Shown: positions 33,793-35,389 of the stretch, one piece after another
How positions within the stretch are numbered: the first letter of the stretch is position 1
Layout of the letters: each line of letters opens with the position of its first letter
NCBI GenBank assembly: GCA_016872605.1
Contig: VGZI01000048.1
Coordinates: 1 to 35,389 of the forward strand
Origin: Planctomycetota bacterium
Lineage (GTDB): Bacteria; Planctomycetota; Planctomycetia; Gemmatales; Gemmataceae
Reading direction: 5' to 3'
Length of the DNA: 35,389 nucleotides
The notes under the pieces: generated by a model
What the model was told of the DNA's origin: nothing
Seen by the model: the letters and a program-made list of their open reading frames with translations, nothing else
Databases searched by the model: none
Translations under genes and position numbers: made by a program

Positions 33793-35280
33793 TACGACAG
33801 CGCTACTTGCATTGCAGCTGACATTGATGGTATTCTGTAACTCCTTAATTCACGGATGTTTGCAAGGAGTTATGGATGACCACCGATCAGATCCTTTCTT
33901 TGGGTCCGCAACTGGCGGATTTCCTCGGCGAGTTTGACGACTGCTTTGGGCGCTCCGAGCCGCGCGGCCACCTGGCCAGTTATGTCAAAGGCCAACTCTC
34001 CGATCTGCCGCGCAAGAGCGTGCAGCCCATCGCGGACTTCAACGGCACGCCGCGCCGGACGTTGCAAGAGTTCCTCGCCTGGTCGCCCTGGGAGCACACG
34101 CGACTACGCGATCGTGTTCAGCGGTTGGTCGTGCGCGATCACGCCGATCCCCGGGCCATCGGCATCATTGACGATTCGGGCCATCCCAAGTCTGGCAAGA
34201 AAACCGCCTGCGTGCAACGGCAATGGTGCGGCAACACCGGCAAGATCGATAACTGCGTCGTCAGCGTGCACCTCAGCTACGTCAGCTTCGATACGCGTTT
34301 CCGCACCATGCTCGACAGCACCCTGTTTCTTCCCGAGCACACCTGGAACGATCCGGCGCGACGCGAAGAAGCGGCCATTCCCGATGACGTTGTCTACCGA
34401 CCCAAGTACGAGATCGCCCTCGAACAACTCCGCAGCGCCTTGGCCAACGGTGTCCATTTCGCCTGGCTCACCTTCGACGAATGGTACAGCAGTTGTCCCG
34501 ACTTTTTGGCCGGGCTCGAAACCCTCAAGCAACGTTTCGTCGGCGAAGTCCGCTGCGACTTTCACGGTTGGCTGTGCGATCCACGCAGCCAAACACGTGC
34601 CGTCTACCGCGATGTCGAAACGCTGTGCCGGTACTCGCAAGCCATGATGTGCCAGCCCTGGCAGCGCGTCCACATCAAGGACACTGACAAAGGGCCGACG
34701 GTCTGGGAAGTCAAGCGTGCTCCGTTCTGGCTACAGCGCGATGGCCAAGTGCTCGGTCCTTATTGGCTCATCTACGCGCGTAATGTTCTCGATCCCAAAG
34801 AAGAAAAATACTTCCTTTGCAACGCCCAACCGGGCACGCCTCTGGAAGTCATCTTGCACGTCGCCTTTGCGCGCTGGCCGGTGGAGCGCACCCTGGAAGA
34901 CGAGAAGGACGAATTGGGCATGAGTCATTTCGAAGTTCGCCGCTACGACGCCATCATGAGACACTTCGCGGTGACGCAAGTGAGCCATTTGTTCCTGGCC
35001 CGCCAAACCAAGCGGCTGCGGGGGGAAAAATCCGGAGATCACCTTGTGCCAAGTCCGGACGGCGACAAATGCCTTGATCGATGCGCTGCCTCTGCCGCCT
35101 CGTCACCGCCTTGAGCGACTGGAACGAACCTCCAAGAAGCTGGTCGACGATCAACACAAGAATGCGCAGAGCCGACGCTCGCACACAAAAACCCGCCGAG
35201 CTCGTCTCGATAAACTTCAGATTAACCTTGCCGAACTCCCTTGCTGCGTACCAAGATAGAGATCAAGTAGCGCTGTCGTA
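33793..35280 (+). mobile_element. Complete IS701-family insertion sequence
   Basis: 1488 bp bounded by perfect 17-bp terminal inverted repeats: TACGACAGCGCTACTTG at 33793-33809 and its complement at 35264-35280. A 4-bp direct repeat CTAA flanks both ends (33789-33792 and 35281-35284), matching the YTAR targets reported for IS701-type elements. It contains one transposase gene that carries a frameshift near its 3' end. Confidence 0.95.
33876..35259 (+). pseudogene. IS701-family transposase, frameshifted near the C-terminus
   Basis: DDE transposase, ~461 residues if the frame is repaired. ATG at 33876 with AAGGAG upstream. Family landmarks: the N-terminal FGRSEPRGHLASYVKGQLSDL, then IGIIDDSGHPKSGKKTACVQ with the first catalytic Asp, YVSFDTRF..., WLTFDEWYSS with the second Asp, and the Glu region FARWPVERTLEDEKDELG. 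As read, the frame ends at 35114 with an unrelated tail. After the run GGGGGG-AAAAA at 35020-35030 the family sequence resumes one frame over (NPEITLCQVRTATNALIDAL...) and stops at 35259. One extra G in the run explains it. The catalytic domain is upstream of the shift, so activity is not excluded. Confidence 0.88.
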
Positions 35281-35332
35281 CTAAGCCCTCCTAGCCTCCG
35301 TTCTACCGCTCGTCTTCTGACAAGCGTTCTCC

Positions 35333-35371
35333 GCCGCTCGTAGTCGCCTGGTTGCGAGCGGCGATATTTTT
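35333..35371 (+). terminator. Intrinsic terminator beyond the insertion sequence
   Basis: GCCGCTCG (35333-35340) pairs perfectly with CGAGCGGC (35355-35362), loop 14 nt, followed closely by TTTTT (35367-35371). Before the IS inserted it would have lain ~50 bp after the stop codon of the YbjN-like gene, so it is probably that gene's original terminator. Confidence 0.7.
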
Positions 35372-35389
35372 CCCTCACCCTCTCACCCT

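Noticed and set aside
1-35389. CRISPR array, tRNA, rRNA or prophage
   Set aside because: No regularly spaced direct repeats, no cloverleaf-like segments with tRNA T-loop wording, no rRNA sequence, and no phage structural or integrase genes seen on either strand.

Overview
The window reads as chromosomal DNA of a planctomycete (Planctomycetota; order not resolved). The evidence is two Tat-exported DUF1501 proteins, a BBP7-type outer-membrane barrel, a large secreted protein with an N-terminal LENRVTP motif plus SdrD-like repeats, a Uma2 relic, a tandem-fused UvrA, and many GC-rich dispersed palindromes of the kind that litter planctomycete genomes, some of them translated in frame. There is no rRNA, tRNA, CRISPR array or prophage. 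Most genes have Shine-Dalgarno sequences that I used to choose starts.

Layout. 1-5049 (minus strand): 5' part of a PMCA-like Ca2+ P-type ATPase, frr, pyrH, a D-threonine-aldolase/D-serine-dehydratase-like PLP enzyme, and an orphan CbiM-like membrane protein. 5143-12213 (minus): a giant uvrA encoding two complete UvrA units in tandem (four ABC modules) plus a duplicated C-terminal extension, with at least seven palindromic repeats translated inside it. 12435-15243 (plus): ECF sigma factor, transmembrane anti-sigma factor, accA. 15284-17475 (minus): a Uma2 nuclease gene killed by one TGA codon, and a DUF1501 gene. 17710-19439 (plus): a small secreted protein and hemW. 19498-23705 (minus): two cell-surface genes, BBP7 barrel and SdrD/choice-of-anchor/DUF4214 protein, each with the same inverted repeat just 5' of its start. 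24283-25059 (plus): secreted BON-domain protein. 25066-30661: transketolase C-terminal half, AhpC, Tpx, RibF, an alpha/beta hydrolase and two secreted Bcp-type peroxiredoxins. 30857-32913 (plus): GmhA-like isomerase and a second DUF1501 protein. 33209-35371: a frameshifted YbjN/CesT-like lipoprotein gene with a complete IS701-family element inserted exactly at its stop codon, followed by the terminator the gene probably once used.

Most notable: the secreted Bcp-type peroxiredoxin at 30074-30661 has an in-frame UGA exactly where the peroxidatic cysteine should be, the resolving cysteine five residues later, uninterrupted homology on both sides, and a bSECIS-like hairpin whose G-first apical loop begins 17 nt after the UGA. 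I interpret it as a selenoprotein. Its immediate downstream neighbour is a paralogue that lacks both cysteines, so the two may form a selenoenzyme/pseudoenzyme pair. Together with AhpC and Tpx, four thiol-peroxidase-fold genes lie within 4.6 kb. A second theme is invasion of coding sequence by palindromic repeats, clearest in uvrA, where they sit only in linkers and surface loops and leave all ATPase motifs intact.
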